From assembly GCF_003576645.1 (NCBI RefSeq), contig NC_044927.1:11164066-11228065 (forward strand): a stretch of DNA of 64,000 nucleotides, read 5' to 3'. The notes under the pieces are model-generated. The model was not told the DNA's origin. It did not search any database and saw only the letters and a program-made list of their open reading frames with translations. This DNA is from Ipomoea triloba. Lineage: Eukaryota; Streptophyta; Magnoliopsida; Solanales; Convolvulaceae. This document shows positions 22,570 through 33,724 of this stretch, one piece after another. Every line of letters starts with the position of its first letter. Positions within the stretch are counted from its first letter, which is position 1. The position numbers and the translations under genes were made by a program.

Positions 22570-23870
22570 TTTTTTTTGTCTCCGGCGACCATATTTATGG
22601 TCGCCGGCTTCTCCGACGAAGGAGACGAAGGAGAAGCCAGTGATGGTTGGTGGCTTCTCCTTCGCTGGAGAAGCCAGCAACCAGTGGCGGATCCAGAAAT
22701 TAAGTTGAGTGGGGGCGAAGAAGTAAAGGTAAAATGAAGTCCAGTTTCAATGTTTCAATTCATTCCCAACTCATTCCTTATCCCCTTCTTAATTGTTTCA
22801 GTTCCCAGCAGGCACATTAGCTAACCCAACAGATTCACTAACAATATAATAGCTTTCAAACACAGCTTACACAAGACCTTGACTAATTAGCAAGGCAACA
22901 TAAACATAATCAAGTAAATCAACAAATAACTAATTAGTAATTACTAATTACTAATCCACATTAACAGATTAAGTAATTAGTAATTAACTAATAACTAATT
23001 AGCAAATCAATTCATATCAGACAGAATGAATTGGGCAATGAATCATATCAGCAAATCAATGAATCAATTAACTAATAACTAACTGACCTACAACATCAAC
23101 TACGGCATCAAAAACTACGGCAAAAACTAATAACTAATTGACCTAGGGGCTACGGCACTAACACAGCAAGCCAGCAACTACTAATAAAAAAACACAAAAT
23201 TAGGACAATTAGAGCAAACGGCAGCAACTAGTATCAGCAAGTTCAAAATTAGGTAAATTAAGGCAAAAACAAAATTAGGAAATTAGGGCAAACAAAAAAT
23301 TAGGAAAATTAGGCGAATAAATTAGGAAAATTAGGTGAATAAATTATTGAAATTAACATTTATAGTTCAAGACTTCAAGGGGTGAGATTGTGAGAAGTTG
23401 ATGTTAATTAGTAAGGGAAGAGTCGAAGAAATGTAGAAGACCAAACCCGGTGGGCGGTGGCTGGTGTCGAGGGCTCGAGGCGACTGTCGAGGGCCGAGGC
23501 AGAGGCGGAAAGGCGGTGGCGATGCAGTGGGAGGCGGTGGACCGGTAGCGCCGTGGTGGACTGGCGAGTGGCTGTGGCTAGGCGGTGGGACTGTGGTCTG
23601 TGGGAGGCGAGAAGAAACGCATAGAGCAGAGTCGCAGAGAAAAAAACGCACGCGAAGCCCTGGAGCCCGGAGGAGGAATGACCAAATGAAAAAAAAAAAA
23701 ATTATATTTATATATAACAGCCCCAAAACGACGTCGTTTTGGGGCTGTAGAATTTTGGGCAGTGGGGGCTCCGCCACTGCCAGCAACCATGGCTGGCTTC
23801 TCCTTCGTCGGAGAAGTCAGCAATGTCGATGGCTTCTCCAGGAGAACGCTTCTCCTTCGTCAATTGTTTT
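22570..23870. repeat. Hairpin-rich ggcttctccttcg repeats, interrupted by a hAT element
   Basis: Inverted copies of ggcttctccttcg and cgaaggagaagcc occur at 22600-22680 and again at 23790-23870, on both sides of the inserted hAT-type element. Removing the insertion rejoins one short array of potential hairpins. Confidence 0.55.
22682..23779. mobile_element. Non-autonomous hAT-type element, 1,098 bp
   Basis: The left end cagtggcggatcc is matched by the inverted right end ggctccgccactg (12 of 13 bp). Flanking 8-bp duplications are identical: ccagcaac at 22674-22681 and 23780-23787. An 8-bp duplication and short TIRs are hAT hallmarks. There is no transposase; frames at 23464-24090 and 23367-23823 are not recognisable proteins. 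A perfect palindrome, ccccaaaacgacgtcgtttt plus gggg, lies near the right end. Confidence 0.85.
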
Positions 23871-24354
23871 TGGTCAAAAAGCAATCCTTGTCAAAACAGG
23901 TCAAGCATTCTTAGTGTACGTTTTGATTTACAGGGAATCGCAACCACTTTCGGAAGTGCACTTTTGTGCCTCAGGTGAAGCTTGCTTTGTGATCAAAGCT
24001 AGTTGGCTGACTTGGCTCAAGTCAAGAAGGTCACAAATACTACAAGCAATCGCGAAAAAGAGAAAAAAATGTAAAATAAAGAAGCTATAGTTGATGGTCA
24101 AATCCTTAGGTTATTATTGTTTTTTTTTTTTTGTCAAATGCTTAGTAGGAAAATAATAATAATAATAATATAAAATAAAAAAATTCACGTGGCATCACAA
24201 TCAGCAAAAACCTGATGGTAACCTGTTAAAAAGGCTAATTGCATTTTTTTTACAGGTTCATAGATGAATTTGGAGCTTATTGGAGTTCGATGGCTTAATT
24301 GTTATCCCCAAATAGTTCAATGACCTATTTGTACCTTTTCCCTTTTAAAAATTA

Positions 24355-24850
24355 AACCATTTGATTTAACATTAGAGTTCGGTTCGATTTGAAACGACTC
24401 GGTTTCGGTTCGAATTTAATTCGATTCGATTTAAGACATCGAATCTCAACATTTTCTAGGCGACAACACAGTCAAGGGGCGCCGCGACTTAACGGGCCGT
24501 CGTAATAACTATATATGAAACATCACATAACTCAAATCCAAAGTCTAATATCTAAATATTAAATACCAACATAACAAATTAATAATTTAAACAAATTAAA
24601 ATAAAAAATAAAACTATAATTTCAATGGAATTTCCAGAATTAGAATTTCATTCTAGTGGAAATTATATATATATATATTGTTTATAATATTTATTTATTA
24701 ATTAATTATATATAATATATATCTATATTTATTTAAAAAAAATCGATCAATTTTCGGTTCGGTTCGATTTTCGAATTGGATCGATCGGTTTCACTAAACC
24801 TTGTACAGATCGTACTTTAGTTTAAGACCGAACCGAAATGACCAAGCCTA
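24355..24850 (+). repeat. Dispersed repeat with ttcggttcg arrays, copy 1
   Basis: It is rich in ggttcgattt and ttcggttcggttcg. It shares with the inverted copy at 52.3-52.9 kb a core containing aaagtctaatatctaaatat, taaataccaacataacaaat and tcgtaataactat. The terminal repeats of this copy were not defined. Confidence 0.65.
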
Positions 24851-25411
24851 AAAAAATTATGAAATTTAATGGTAAGTTATCTCTTTACTAGTAAATTTCA
24901 TCAAGTTGAATTTCGAACTCATAGAAATTAAACTTGATAAATAAGTTATATTAAGAATAAATACAAATAAAAATATACTCTAGTAGTTTAAGAATTTTCT
25001 TTAATTAATATTGCAATAAAAGATGAAGTTTTTATAGAGTTATCTCGATTTATATCTTGACATAATAATGTGCAAAAAATAAAAATTTGCATATCATATG
25101 CCAGAACCCACTACAAATATACTATTATGTATCTTTTGGTGACAAGCTCTGTCTTGTGAATCTAAATAGTTCATAAATAATTGACTCAAACTAAAAAAAT
25201 TAATGTGTCATTTTAATTGGAAGTCAAATTTATAATTTTGTAATTGTAAAAAAATCAATACCAACTTGGCTTGCCCGATATCTTTGTCACATACTCACAT
25301 AGAATGTAAATATGTAATGATGTGCCACGTTCAATGACTTTATAACAAGATTCCTATTACATTGGTCATCTAAGACAATACACTCTTTGATATGTTATGT
25401 GCCACGTTCCT

Positions 25412-26196
25412 AAAGAAAGAGGAGAGCCGCCTCCTCATAGCAAACCCTAGTGAAGTTCTCTCCTCTTTTGTTTTCTTCACGGCCGCCGCGTCCGTGAAGT
25501 AAGCGGATCTGAGGCGACGTCCAATCGTCTTCCCTGTTGTTATCTCCACCTCAGGCAGCGTCCATCTTCATTGTCTTTTTTGCATTCATTGTTTTCTCCT
25601 CCATCTCCACCGATACCGGTCGTTACTCTATTATTTTCGCACTGTTTTTCCCTTTGCTTTGTTTTATTGGTTTAATTTTGTTTGCAGTTTTTGTGTTTTT
25701 TCTCTCGTTGTTTTGACGAGTTTCTTCCTCTCGTTTACTTAGCGAGTTCTTTTTTCATAATGCATGAAACGATAAAACTAGTCATAACGTAGTGAATCTC
25801 ATCGTGGGTGACAAATATGACAATGAGAAAGAGACTCCTATGAACTATGATATGCAGTTCAGCCCAATGGAGATATTGTCAATGGATAGAAGAATGGCGA
25901 TGGGGATATTGTTAATGGATAGAATAATGGAAATAGATACTCAGGTGGTGTGCAAGACTATTCAACCAGTGTCAGTCTTGGGTACGTTTGACCAAATCAT
26001 TAAAGAAGCTTTAAGTTCGTTCAAAGAATTCAGTTTCAAATTTGTAAAACAATCTGCGAATCAAGTTTTCTATGCTAGGGAAGTTGTTTCTATGTCTGAC
26101 TGTAAGGAATGTTTGACCATTCCATCGATCTTTATTGTAAACGTTTCAGCCTATGATTAATGAATTAGCTTCTTTATTTTCAAAAAAAAAAAAAAA
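25412..26196 (+). mobile_element. Internally deleted L1-type LINE
   Basis: A 15-bp duplication atgtgccacgttcct flanks the element (25397-25411 and 26197-26211), and a poly-A tail precedes the right copy. The 5' part is GC-rich leader sequence. A frame at 25792-26160 starts MNLIVGDKYDNEKETPMNYD and then switches into a plant LINE RNase H tail: IDTQVVCKTIQPV, then SSFKEFSFKFVKQSANQVFY. A full L1 would be about 6 kb; the ORF1 body, endonuclease and reverse transcriptase are missing, yet both ends and the duplication are intact. It was therefore mobilised in the deleted form. Confidence 0.8.
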
Positions 26197-26211
26197 ATGT
26201 GCCACGTTCCT

Positions 26212-26885
26212 TGATTTTATACTAATATTCCCACTATTTTGACTAAAAATGAACGGTCACCTATAAATCTAAAACAAAAAATGAAATTAAGTTTTCACCT
26301 ATAAATCTAAAACAAAAAATGAAATTAAGTTTTCTCCTAACAAACGCATCGAATCCTGACCTGACCTCTACCCTTAATCATCTGCAGAAACTGCTGAGAA
26401 TTTGCATATATGGATTCATAACTTTGGATGTAAAATCAGCTTTAGATAAATATATATATGCACATAAGGCGACAAGTGTAAGTATTATCAACCCAAGCAA
26501 GATGAGAATGCAGAGTATGAAATATGAGGACAATCGCATTAAAAATGTTTCTGGAAAGAATAATTAGTTCTATGTAACACACTAGAATAATGACGTGCAG
26601 ATATAAAACGAACAGTAGCACAAGATCAACAGTATCATATGATCATCAACCAATTAAATATATCAATATATGTAAAAATACTTCACCAGCTTTTATAAAA
26701 CTGAGGCCAATTCAAAAAAGGAGCCTGTGAACCCCATGGAACCAGAATTCAAAACAAAGACAGTATTAAAGAAAATGCCATGAGCACATGGACCTATTCT
26801 GATTAATTAATACTAGGACTGCTAAATAGAGATTTTCATATTATAGATAATAGATAATTAGATACATCTGGTATCATAATGCATT
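26212..26885. other. Downstream flank of the PPR gene
   Basis: AT-rich, with a short local duplication (cacctataaatctaaaacaa twice near 26261-26320). No gene was seen. The 3' UTR of the PPR gene probably lies at its upper end. Confidence 0.4.
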
Positions 26886-28610
26886 TTAATCCCAAAAGGA
26901 AAAGCCACTTTCTTTTGTAACCACTCTATTCTCAGGATGTCGGAAGAAATCCCTTTCCCTACCCATTTTTTTGGGTTTTATACTGACTTTATTTTTTTCT
27001 GGGCTACTAAAAATTCCTATAGTCTCAATTGAATTTGTCATCATTGGACCTGCTGCTTGCTTACCAGCAATCCAAGCCTGAAGCATCTCTTCTATCTTTG
27101 GTTCTGGTAATAAATCTTTTTCTTTCATCTCCAAATAGTATTTGTGTGCATCCTCTAGCTTTCCATTCAAAAAGAGTCCATGTATCAGCACAATGTATGA
27201 GCTTCGGTCAGGATCAAGCCCATTCTGAATCATATCAGCCCACAACTTGAAGACAAGATCAAGTTGTTGCCAACGACAAAACTTTCTAATTAGCATGATG
27301 TAAGTTTCATGTGTTGGATGACAGCCCATCACATTCATGTTATGGAGAAGTTCAAAAACTTCTTCTTCGGTTCTCAGGATGCGGAAGAAAGCATGGTAAG
27401 TTCGTACAGTCGGAGTTATACCTCGTTTTGTCATCTCATTAAAAATCCATTTGGCTTCATTTAATAGACGACGCTTACAAATGGGCATGATTATTGAGTT
27501 GTAAGTAACAACATCAGGAGAGATACCCTTCTCTTCCATCGTCTTCATTACATTCTGAGCTTCTTTCATTAGCCTTTCCTTTGCAAGGGCATGAATGACT
27601 GCATTGTATACCTTCCTATCGGGTGCTATACCATATTCTTTCATCTGGTCGAAAAGCCTAAGTACAGCATTGAGATTAGTGGATTTTGAATAGCTAGACA
27701 TGATGCTAGAATATGAGTAAACATCACGTGGAACCCCCATCTCCTTCATCAGCCTCCAGATTCTCTTTCCTTCACGCAACTCACCAACAACATTACACCA
27801 TCCATTAAGAATGACATTGAAACTCTTGGTATTCAAAGGAAAAACTTTTTTGTTACTGAACATCAGGGATTCAGCAGCTTTTACATTCTTGTACCTACAA
27901 AGTGCAGACAGGAGCTTCTGGAATTCTTCCATTCCTATCTCAAAGTTAAACCGCCTATGTGCATGGAATGTACTGATGGCTTTTCCAACATCATGTGCAG
28001 CACAATATTTCCTTATCATAATTAAGAGTGTATTTGGACTGACAAATGATGGTCCATTCCTCCCACCCCTCATCTCATCAATCAAAGCCCAGGCAGTGTC
28101 AAACTTCCTCATTTTCCCAAGTATAGCAATCATGGAGTGATACTCACGCACAGAATGGGCATAACCTGACTGTTTGCCAGCCCAAAGAAAAAATGTGAAT
28201 GCCAATTCCCAGTCATTACGTACCCTGGAAAGAACATCTGATACTAGCTCAGGCAAGATCTTCACATGACATTGCTCAAGCTGTCGATTCACTTGAGATG
28301 CACTAGCCCCCGGAACTCGCAAAATACCCATTATTGTTTCAAGACTTTCGTTGGGATAAACCTGGCTTCCATGGACTACAGGATTGCCATTGTCTTCATC
28401 ACTATCACTACAATATTCATAACGAGTATCACCATTTTTACTATCCAGAGAAGGGTTATCCAACTGCTCATTGCTCGAGGAAGTATAAGAGGAGGAAATA
28501 CTTCCAAAAGTAGGGAAACCCAACCTGAAAGACCATGTAGAAAGATCATCAAGCATTGACCGAAACTTGGGAGCTATTAAATAATTAGTGGAGTATATTG
28601 GTAGAACCAT
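26886..28610 (-). CDS. P-class pentatricopeptide repeat protein, At5g15010-like
   Basis: This is an intact single-exon frame of 574 codons. After a low-complexity, Ser/Asp-rich N-terminal region (residues 1-80) it carries tandem 35-residue helical repeats from about residue 140 to 510. Examples are YHSMIAILGKMRKFDTAWAL, VYNAVIHALAKERLMKEAQN, VTYNSIIMPICKRRLLNEAK and TYIMLIRKFCRWQQLDLVFK. No E or DYW domain follows, so it is P-class. Such proteins bind organellar RNA and act in stability, splicing or translation. Phrases like AGKQSGYAHSVREYHSMI closely recall the Arabidopsis mitochondrial PPR At5g15010. The start at 28610 is the first ATG of the long frame; the N-terminus is only weakly like a targeting peptide. 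It is the most convincing functional gene in the window. Confidence 0.93.
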   Translation of the reverse strand: MVLPIYSTNYLIAPKFRSMLDDLSTWSFRLGFPTFGSISSSYTSSSNEQLDNPSLDSKNGDTRYEYCSDSDEDNGNPVVHGSQVYPNESLETIMGILRVPGASASQVNRQLEQCHVKILPELVSDVLSRVRNDWELAFTFFLWAGKQSGYAHSVREYHSMIAILGKMRKFDTAWALIDEMRGGRNGPSFVSPNTLLIMIRKYCAAHDVGKAISTFHAHRRFNFEIGMEEFQKLLSALCRYKNVKAAESLMFSNKKVFPLNTKSFNVILNGWCNVVGELREGKRIWRLMKEMGVPRDVYSYSSIMSSYSKSTNLNAVLRLFDQMKEYGIAPDRKVYNAVIHALAKERLMKEAQNVMKTMEEKGISPDVVTYNSIIMPICKRRLLNEAKWIFNEMTKRGITPTVRTYHAFFRILRTEEEVFELLHNMNVMGCHPTHETYIMLIRKFCRWQQLDLVFKLWADMIQNGLDPDRSSYIVLIHGLFLNGKLEDAHKYYLEMKEKDLLPEPKIEEMLQAWIAGKQAAGPMMTNSIETIGIFSSPEKNKVSIKPKKMGRERDFFRHPENRVVTKESGFSFWD

Positions 28611-28639
28611 TTGGTTTAATTAATAAGATGAGCATATAC

Positions 28640-29850
28640 AAATCAGCCTAAAAGTACATTTGTATATTCATGTCAAGTTGCCAACAAAATCACCCCAACT
28701 AAGTTTTAAAGCCAGTGAGTTTAACAACTTATTCAAAATGAAGGTGCAACAATCATTTTTAGTTGTCACAAGATTAATATGCATTGTTTATTGTTGGAAT
28801 GGAAATATATTCTTTAATATGCACCCAAAAAAAATGTTTGACTTCTCAGATGTTGCAACACCCTTAACTAACCTTGTATTCAAAAACTTAACCAGCATCA
28901 AAAGTTGTGGAAACCATCATTCAGCGAAAACTGCTACATTATGACAAGTTTCTCAGGCTTCTAAGAAGGTAATTAAAGGAGAGGTGAGCTTCCATACTCA
29001 CCCTTCAACGTCTGAGCTCACTGGCACATTACTTCACTCAACCCTCCATCCATCTATTAGAAAAGGAAAGCACTTGTTTAATAAATTTGAGTGTACATTA
29101 CACTTTTTTCCAGTGCAACAAATTTATAGATCCTTGAAAATATCATAAGTTTCTGAAATCTAAAATAGTTGAGCAGTTTTGGGCACATATGCAAATCCAT
29201 AAAAGCTTCCACTTTTATAGATGAAAATGCAAAATTAAGTTTATAAACAAAAGAAAGAGATATAGTTTAGGAATAATTTCATTCAGAAAATTAAACAATC
29301 ATATAGAAATATTACCTCAAAATAGGAGAGGGTTTTGAATTGTCTCGCCACATGAAGAATCTGGTAGCCCGGATGATGTCCCTGCAGAGACTAAGCGCTT
29401 CACAGTGAGTGCGCCGGTGAGACAGAATTTCGTTATCATCGTTGTTGAGACTCTTCTTCTCCTTGAAGATGTGCCTATCGAGAAGCTCCTCCACAGTGTC
29501 TCGCCTGTTGTGCAAGAAGAGGGGTGACCCGTATTTGACTGTATGGGGCTTCCTGATAAGATGGATAGCCAAGGTTTGAGATTTTTGGACATTTCTGGCC
29601 ATGGTTTCTCCGGTATCTCCGTTTAGCCGTTGTGGCAGCAAAACCTTGAAATCAACTATTCAAATAATCCCCAAAAAGCAAATAATATAGGAGATAAGAA
29701 TTTGCCGCTGAAACTCTTTTCAATGACAGCTTTGTTGCTGTTATTCATCTATGGTGGCCTGGGAGGTTCTTTGCAATAGATTGAGGGGTAGAGATTGAGT
29801 GCTCCAATTCTTCACTGGAAGCTTTGTCACGAAAAAATTAACACACTTCA
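28640..29850 (-). repeat. Partial duplicate of the LYR locus
   Basis: Sequence here matches 19.65-21.6 kb in the same orientation: the 5' leader, coding exon and downstream intron. It lacks about 500 bp corresponding to 19710-20215 (with the microsatellite), lacks the SINE at 20839-20949, and lacks about 190 bp of coding sequence. It abuts the 5' end of the PPR gene. Confidence 0.8.
29312..29602 (-). pseudogene. LYR-motif protein, duplicated and truncated
   Basis: From ATG 29602 the frame reads MARNVQKSQTLAIHLIRKPH and then SLCRDIIRATRFFMW. The LYR triplet is changed to LCR, the frame jumps from FFMW straight to a tail RDNSKPSPILR, and the conserved helical half of the 21.4-kb gene is missing. 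The rest aligns without frameshift. It is probably non-functional, although the reading frame is open, so a shortened protein is possible. Confidence 0.75.
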
Positions 29851-32738
29851 TAAATTTTGTCCGTCTAGTAATACAATTTTCAACAAAAAAATTCTCAATT
29901 CCTTCTGCTTGTCTAGCCCTGATAAAAGACATGAATTACTGAAAAGAGAGAAGAATAAGATAAAACAAAGATAATATGCAGCAATAAGGAGGAAATTTCA
30001 GCTGAAAAACAATAGTTATGTACCTTTTCCAATAATGGAAGATCAACATTATTGCTTTTAGGATTTTAAAATAGTCTTTATGCATTTAAGAAGGGAAAAG
30101 ATTCCTAACAGAAAAATATTAAAAGCAAATAGCTCCACTTCTTATGTAATAAATAAACGTTTTTTGCTCTATATTTGGGTGATAGACAATCAATTGTGCA
30201 ACTTCCAATGAGAGCAAAAGTTATTGAGGATACCTAAGACACGTTGGATTGTAAAATGCATATTTAAGCAAATGGAGTTTATGCTGAAAATCTCAAGAAT
30301 ATAAGTGTAAGATTAAAGATGCATTTGGATTTGAAGAATTCAAGTGAGCAGGTGTTAAATAAAATTTCGCACCCTGATGAACAGGGCTTGTGGTAAAACA
30401 GGGATAAAAGAATGAAATCAAGTCAGTATCCTTACTGTAAATTTTTCACAAACAACTATCTAGAAACTATTTAAAAAAATAATACACAAAAAAAACAAGG
30501 GGCTATACACAGAATAGGTCATAGAGAAAGTTCACACAGGAAAAAGGCTTGAAGGAAGGGAAGCACAGATTAAGGAAATGTGCATCACCACAACATCTGT
30601 AAGGGAAAAATCCATACAAGTGATAGAAAGTTACAAGTAGGGGTTAGTTCGGACGGGGAAACTGAAAAACCAATTAACCGTGGGAACCAAACAGAAACCG
30701 ACCGACCTAACTATATGCTATAATCGACAGAAAAACAGACTGAAAAGTCGAAAGATTAAAAAATTATTCAACCATTAATAGTTAAAAACTCTAATGAGCA
30801 ATACTACGTAATTCAAAATCTCGCGAATACACTGTACAAAACTTTACATAAAATATTTCAAACACACTATACAAATATTTAAAACACACTGTACAAAAAA
30901 TTACATAAATTTTACAATAACACATTACCCAAACACATTAAAATTTCAAATACTAATGAAAAATTAAAGCAATGGCAGCATATGATGTATGAAATCCCTT
31001 TTGATTTTAGTATGTAAAAAATAAAAAATTACCTTACAGTGATTGGTTAAGGGGCGTCTGGGGCGAGGCTGTAGAGCGAGGCCGGGGGACCGTCGTTCGT
31101 CACTGCGTCGGGCAAAACCGGAGAACCGCCGTGCGTCGGGGAGACCGGAGAACCGTCAATTTGGGAATGAATTATGAATGACAGAAATTCTGGGATTAGG
31201 GATTAGCGGATTTAGGGCTATGCATTTTTTGTTTCTATCTTGTATTGGGCATTTGGGCTATTGGATATTTGGATGGGCATGAGTTATTGGGCTTTGGCAG
31301 GATGAAATCAATACAGCATTAGACAATTGGTCCATTAGATATATATCTACTAATCTACTGATATAAATATAAATATAAATATAAAGAAAAATTATAGTAA
31401 TTTATGCGCCTTAGAAATATGTCAATTATCAATGTCACCATTGAATTCTTAGTAAGTAAATGTCGCGTTTCAATTTTCAAAACGTAACATTTATTGCCCC
31501 CCTTGAATTATTAGTAGTGTAAAATGTAAATGTGGTTGCCCATCATTTTTCCTGTTCGAAGACCATGTTTTTTTCTTCCATTTTTCTTTATTCGTTTGTT
31601 CTCCTTCCGTTGACGACAATGTTTCTCCTTCATCATATTAGGAGATGGGCAATATATGTCACATTTTGAAAATTGATGGGCAACATTTACATCACTAATA
31701 ATTCAAGTGTGATATTTATAATTAGTATATTTGTGAATGACATAAATTACAATCAAAGAGGCTAAGAGTAAGCATAAGCTCACCCATAATTCAAACTTCC
31801 CTTCATTCGCTTAACGAGAGCTGCACAACACATAGCTGGAAGTTAGAGGTCCCATACTTGTAATACCTCTTATTTTCTAACATTTGAGCCTAGTATAATA
31901 TAAAGTCTAAAATGTAGAAAAGAGAGCTAAGCAATAGATTTCAAAACATCAGATTTCATCACTAGTACTTCAGGGGTGCTACCGTCGTAGCCAATCATAC
32001 AAGAATAACTACCCGGCTATACCAAGAAACTAATCATCTCAAAATCATCTAAAAACATAAGGGTTCGCTGACCCCCGTGTCCATGCACCATCAAAACAAA
32101 GGAGTATCAAATACAACAAAAGTCTACATCAAGAGAATAAACGAAGGACATGATTAACACACTAGGATCTAGAAAACAAAAAGGTAATGTACTACTCTAA
32201 CTCCCACTAAGTGCGTTCAACGATCAATAATCCAGTCCTAAAAGGGGTTAATAAAACAAGTAGAAAACAAACATGTTAGCATAAATGCTAATTATAAACC
32301 ACTCAATCGGGTTCTCCTCTCGTCGAAGTTCTCGTCACCTTGCGTCCCGGTGGTTGGCGGTGCGGAAGTGGAAGACTAATCCTACCAAACTTACGTAACC
32401 TTTTTCCTTGTTGAAATAGCATACCAAATATAATTCCCTTTATTTCTAGTGATTTCTCCTAATTACCCTTTTACTTTATTAATCAGGTTATGTCATTATA
32501 TATGTTTATTAATTTCCATCCGTACATCTTATGTAATCTAAGGGTCATCATTAATCCACATGTTTGTATGTTAAGGGTGTTTGCATTAGAATGCAACCCT
32601 ATATATATATATATATATATTTATTTATTTATTTATTTATTTACTTATTTATATATTTATATGTTTTATTTCATTGAGCTTTGTATTTATTCATTTATTT
32701 ATTGTATTTTATTTATTTATTTACTTAGATGAATAAAA
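29851..32738. other. Intergenic region, no gene supported
   Basis: AT-rich with scattered repeat relics. At 30646 a taggggttagttcgg start followed by aaaccgac-type sequence resembles the ends of the hAT-like family at 38.6 kb, and a GC-rich patch at 31040-31150 may be its other side. Near 31430-31740 a loose inverted pair (aatgtcgcgtttcaattttc against gaaaattgatgggcaacatt) suggests a small MITE. At 32600-32720 there is a ta/ttta microsatellite. Confidence 0.4.
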
Positions 32739-32805
32739 TCTATAATATTAATAAAAACAAAATACTTCATTTTAACTTCCCGCTCAAAACACTCCTATAC
32801 TATTA

Positions 32806-33013
32806 CACCACGTTTGTTTCACGGAATGAATTTTGAGGTAATAGGAATGCTATTCCATAAGGAATGGAATAGGCAAGGAATAAAATAGGAATTGTATTCT
32901 ATTGTTTGGTTCGCGGAAGGAATGAACTTTAGGAATTATATTACAGTGTTTGATTGGTTGAAGGAATAGAAATGAAATATGTTTTAAAAGACAAAAATAC
33001 ACTTATAAAATAT

Positions 33014-33050
<37 letters not shown>

Positions 33051-33724
33051 GGACATTCATGTTATTATTAATAATATTATTATTATGTAATAATAAAATA
33101 AAACTTATAATAATATTAATAACAATAATAAGAAAAATGAATAATAATAATAATAATAATAATACAAAACAAAATTATATATAAAATAATTTTTTAAAAC
33201 ACAAATTAGAGTTTTTGATCCCACATTGATAACTCATGAAGATGAGCTCATTTGAGCTCCTCTATATAAGAGAAGCATTGTTTCTCTTTTGAAATTAACA
33301 ACAAGATGAGGAAGCCTTAAAGAGCAAAAACTCATTCATTTAAGGAGCCTTAATTGCTCTTAGTTACAAGTTTTTTTTTTAAAAGTATTATTATTATTAT
33401 TAATTAATAATTAATTACATTTTTAATATATAAATAAATATATATTTAAACAAACAAATATTATATATAAGGATTATAATATAATAAAAAGGGTATTTTT
33501 GGTACTATAGTATAAAAGCTATTCCCAAATATTTAGGAATAGCTGATACTAGGGGGTCCCCTAGGGATGGCTATTCTCCTTACAAAGGGAATAGCTCATT
33601 CCCGGGAATGCTATTCCCAGGAATAGAATGACGAAACAAACAATGGAATAGGTATATTCCCGGGAATGGTATTCTATTCTCGACCTATTCCACGAACCAA
33701 ACACCTATTCCACGAACCAAACAC
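32806..33724. mobile_element. MITE-like element inside the Helitron half
   Basis: The ends are inverted: cgtttgtttcacggaat on the left and attccacgaaccaaacac on the right. It is flanked by TTA/TAA and interrupts sequence contiguous in the related Helitron. About 0.92 kb, with poly-AAT tracts and repeated ggaatagc-type motifs. The termini and TTA target resemble PIF/Harbinger MITEs. The right terminus is itself duplicated (cctattccacgaaccaaaca twice). Confidence 0.6.
33219..33275 (+). promoter_or_regulatory. snRNA-type promoter look-alike (USE plus TATA)
   Basis: gatcccacattg is close to the plant upstream sequence element RTCCCACATCG. A TATA box (ctctatataagag) follows about 35 bp downstream, the geometry of plant snRNA promoters. 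The sequence downstream does not match U1, U2, U4, U5, U6, U3 or 7SL starts that I know. It lies inside the MITE-like element. Confidence 0.35.

Noticed and set aside
23367..24090. Long GC-rich frames on both strands
   Set aside because: They lie mostly inside the non-autonomous hAT-type element and run through its ends; no known domain, and open mainly because of GC content.
30640..31210. A third complete hAT-like element
   Set aside because: The taggggttag start resembles the family, but no matching inverted end or 8-bp duplication was found.
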